A stretch of 64,000 nucleotides of DNA, taken from Saxidomus purpurata. Its lineage: Eukaryota > Mollusca > Bivalvia > Venerida > Veneridae. Within the stretch, counting starts at the first letter, position 1, and the number at the start of each line of letters is the position of its first letter. Under the pieces are notes generated by a model. That model did not search any database. It worked only from the letters and a program-made list of their open reading frames with translations, and was not told the origin of the DNA. The DNA lies in assembly GCA_022818135.1 (NCBI GenBank), contig JAFMSR010000007.1, forward strand, positions 11,879,507-11,943,506, read 5' to 3'. Positions 61,648-64,000 of this stretch are shown piece by piece. The position numbers were made by a program, and so were the translations under genes.

Positions 61648-61979
61648 CTGGACATGAAACTTTGGCTCAGAATGGACACGAAACTTTGGCACAGACTTGT
61701 CACGACTTTGGCTCAGACTGGACACGAAACTTTGGCACAGACTTGGGCTCAGACTTGTCACGAAACTTTGGCTCAGACTGGTCATGAAACTTTGGTACAG
61801 ACTTGTCACGACTTTGGCTCAGACTGGACACGAAACTTTGGCACAGACTTGGGCTCAGACTTGTCACGAAACTTGGGCTCAGACTGGACACGAAACTTTG
61901 ACAGACTGGTCACGAAACTTTGGCACAGACTTGTCACCTAACTTTGACTCAGACTGGTCACGAAACTTTGGCGCAGACT
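61648..61979 (+). repeat. 24-bp minisatellite with a higher-order period
   Basis: The unit is CACGAAACTTTGGCTCAGAC plus TGGA/TTGT. About 13 copies occur. Units with deletions (CACGACTTTGG, CAGACTTGGGCTCAGAC) recur in the same order at about 61693 and 61799, showing that a block of about 106 bp was duplicated as a whole. Open frames in several frames come from the multiple-of-three period. Confidence 0.92.
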
Positions 61980-63698
61980 TTACACTCACTTAATTCCATA
62001 ATTCTCACAAAATAAACAATAACATGCTAAAGAAAGCAGATGGATGGGCTTACCAACAGAAACAATGATGACAACATTGTCCGTATCTCCGCACCTTGGA
62101 TGGTGAATACTTAATACATGTACATAGGAATAGAAAACAACACAATTACGTATATTTATTTCTTTATTTTGTCTAGAATCACTGGTAATGTATATTAAGT
62201 TAATCAACCACTTTTTTTCTAAATGCAGAACTCCTTACATGTTAACATAGGAAAAGTGTAGCATAAACACGGTGGAGTGAATTTAAAACTGATATTTATT
62301 GAATCATATCAAGGCAAACTGTAACACCTTAACTGTATTCTTTCATATTTCACACATGGAAGACCTTCTGAAAAAATGCTACTTCATGTTTCTTAATTCA
62401 TGTTACATGTACCAGTACCTTCGTCAATTTTAAAGTTTGGTCACAGTAGTTACATGATAATGACTCTAAAGTATTTAACTTTTTCCTTTGAAATGACCTA
62501 GTATGCTAGTTGTTTTGTAACCTAACCGAGTAGTGTGACCTAGAAATGAAAGGTTTTATATAGTTTTAGTTATAACACTAATCACAGACTATAGAGATGC
62601 TTTTTTTAGAGATAAGCACTCTGTTAGTTTTTTCATGGTACATTTTGTATTTTTGAAAGCTGGAGAATGTGGTGTGAAAGTTACATGTGGCATGTGCTCT
62701 ACAGTGTGGTGTGAATACTAGGTAAAACTGAAAATATTAAACTTCCAATAATCTTACTTCCATTTACTTCTACAAATTGGCAAGTCATATGTAACAGCAG
62801 CGTTAACAATAGAAAGATTCCTACACCTTGTAAGAGCCAATTTCCCAGACAACAGTAAGAGTTTTGACATATTTACCATAAAAGATCATACACGAAAAAT
62901 GCCACAATAACTTGCGACTTTAAGCATTCACTTTAATTGCTGAAGAAATTATTACATATAAAAATGATTTTATTCATAACATTTTTCTGCCAAAAAATGA
63001 GATAACTCTAGACCTGACATAAAAAGAAAGAAAAATTGGTTTTTAGTATGATACTATGTGAAACATTCCAGACAATTCCCACATCATTCAATCTTGTTAA
63101 AGAAAAATAAATTCCTTGATGGTGAAACATACATGTATGTCTAGTTATGTGTGCCTACTGGATGATAATCAATGCAGACAAATGAAAACTGATATTTGAT
63201 CATAATCAAACACGTTCGTATCGGTTTTACTTAGATCACAGAACTGTAAGTGTAAATACAAGTAATTAATAGTAAACATAAAAAATTAACATATCTGCTT
63301 GATTCATGCACCGGTATATAATAGAGCTCTAGTAAAATCAAAAATATTTCAAAATCATATAATAAAGTAAAGTAAGTTGAATTATAATGAGTAAAACCGT
63401 AACTACATATACATAATACATAGTTTTATTTATGCTTTTTAGTAATATACTAAAATATATCAGTGAAATAAAATTGATATTTCACTGGTTCAAAGCAGTG
63501 AAAATATCAAAATCTTCAAACCGGATTGATGTCAAAAAGTATATTGAGCGTAACGCATGCCGGAAACCAAACAAGGATGATGTCGTTAAAATAACGTCAA
63601 GTTTGCTATAATTTCTGATGATGTTTCCTGTGGTTTTCGACATGTTGTTGAAACAAACTCAATAAAAGTAGAGTTTTAAACATAAAATAAACAGAAAA
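61980..63698. other. Intergenic, no gene seen
   Basis: AT-rich. A small hairpin, GATATTTCACTG with CAGTGAAAATATC, lies at 63476-63508. No exon is supported. Confidence 0.4.
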
Positions 63699-63847
63699 AT
63701 TGTTGATATCAATGTAATATCACGTTAATTTCACTCATGAACACCGAAAGTAGTTATTTTCACTTGTGGCTGTGCCACTTGTGACAATATAACTTTTGGT
63801 GCCCACTTGGTGAAATTATAACGTGATATTACACCTAAACCAACAAT
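63699..63847. repeat. Foldback element
   Basis: Inverted pairs in matching order: ATTGTTG (63699-63705) with 63841-63847, TGTAATATCACGTT (63713-63726) with 63820-63833, and AATTTCAC (63727-63734) with 63810-63817. The loop has ACACCGAAAGT opposite ACTTTTGGTG. A MITE-like palindrome of about 149 bp. Confidence 0.72.
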
Positions 63848-64000
63848 TATCCTCCATATAACAATCATGAATTGACATAATTATTTATGGAGTGCAAGTG
63901 ATTTCAGACATTCAATTTGTTTCATCTGGGATATAAAGGACATAAAACTTAATATAAAATAATCAATATGGTTGAGAATTTGGTGCAAAGAAACAACTAT

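Noticed and set aside
61566..61993. Overlapping open frames over the 24-bp minisatellite
   Set aside because: Same cause: 24 is divisible by three. The frames overlap on both strands with no domain.

Overview
The window is nuclear DNA of an animal, most likely a marine bivalve mollusc. It is AT-rich, genes are split by introns with GT-AG borders, most of the sequence is dispersed and tandem repeats, and it carries a secreted C1q-domain gene of the kind that is greatly expanded in bivalves. The species assignment is inference; I cannot search a database. There are no bacterial operons, rRNA genes or CRISPR arrays.

Layout. (1) 411-2808, minus strand: the first three recognisable coding exons of a CARD-domain protein, running off the left edge. 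(2) 6398-12857, plus strand: a complete four-exon ZMAT5 gene (U11/U12 snRNP 20 kDa protein of the minor spliceosome), with introns full of repeats. (3) 14450-26803: a direct segmental duplication of about 5.4 kb (unit A 14450-19843, unit B 21160-26803). Unit A holds a complete two-exon C1q-domain gene. Unit B keeps only the signal-peptide/coiled-coil first exon; its C1q exon is replaced by unrelated sequence. The two units have picked up different transposon insertions since they split. (4) 30477-43544, minus strand: a complete 13-exon SEC14-like gene (CRAL-TRIO plus GOLD domain), with a second, alternative last exon whose splice acceptor lies in a 59-bp tandem repeat. (5) 42211-42849: a dead LINE reverse-transcriptase fragment in the first SEC14-like intron. 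(6) 46263-50306: a dispersed repeat element apparently inflated by a 2.7-kb, 42-bp-unit minisatellite. (7) 50307-64000: no supported gene; repeats, small transposons and minisatellites.

The protein genes are functionally unrelated (apoptosis or immune signalling adaptor, minor splicing, secreted lectin-like immunity, lipid transfer) and there is no sign of joint regulation. The most interesting points are the SEC14-like alternative terminal exon with multiplied acceptor sites, the C1q locus with two phase-compatible first exons upstream of one C1q exon, the minisatellite that seems to have grown from an internal piece of a dispersed repeat, and two related arrays of GAGATATCTC palindromes 21 kb apart. 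Exon borders were placed by eye using splice signals and reading-phase consistency; none has been checked against transcripts.
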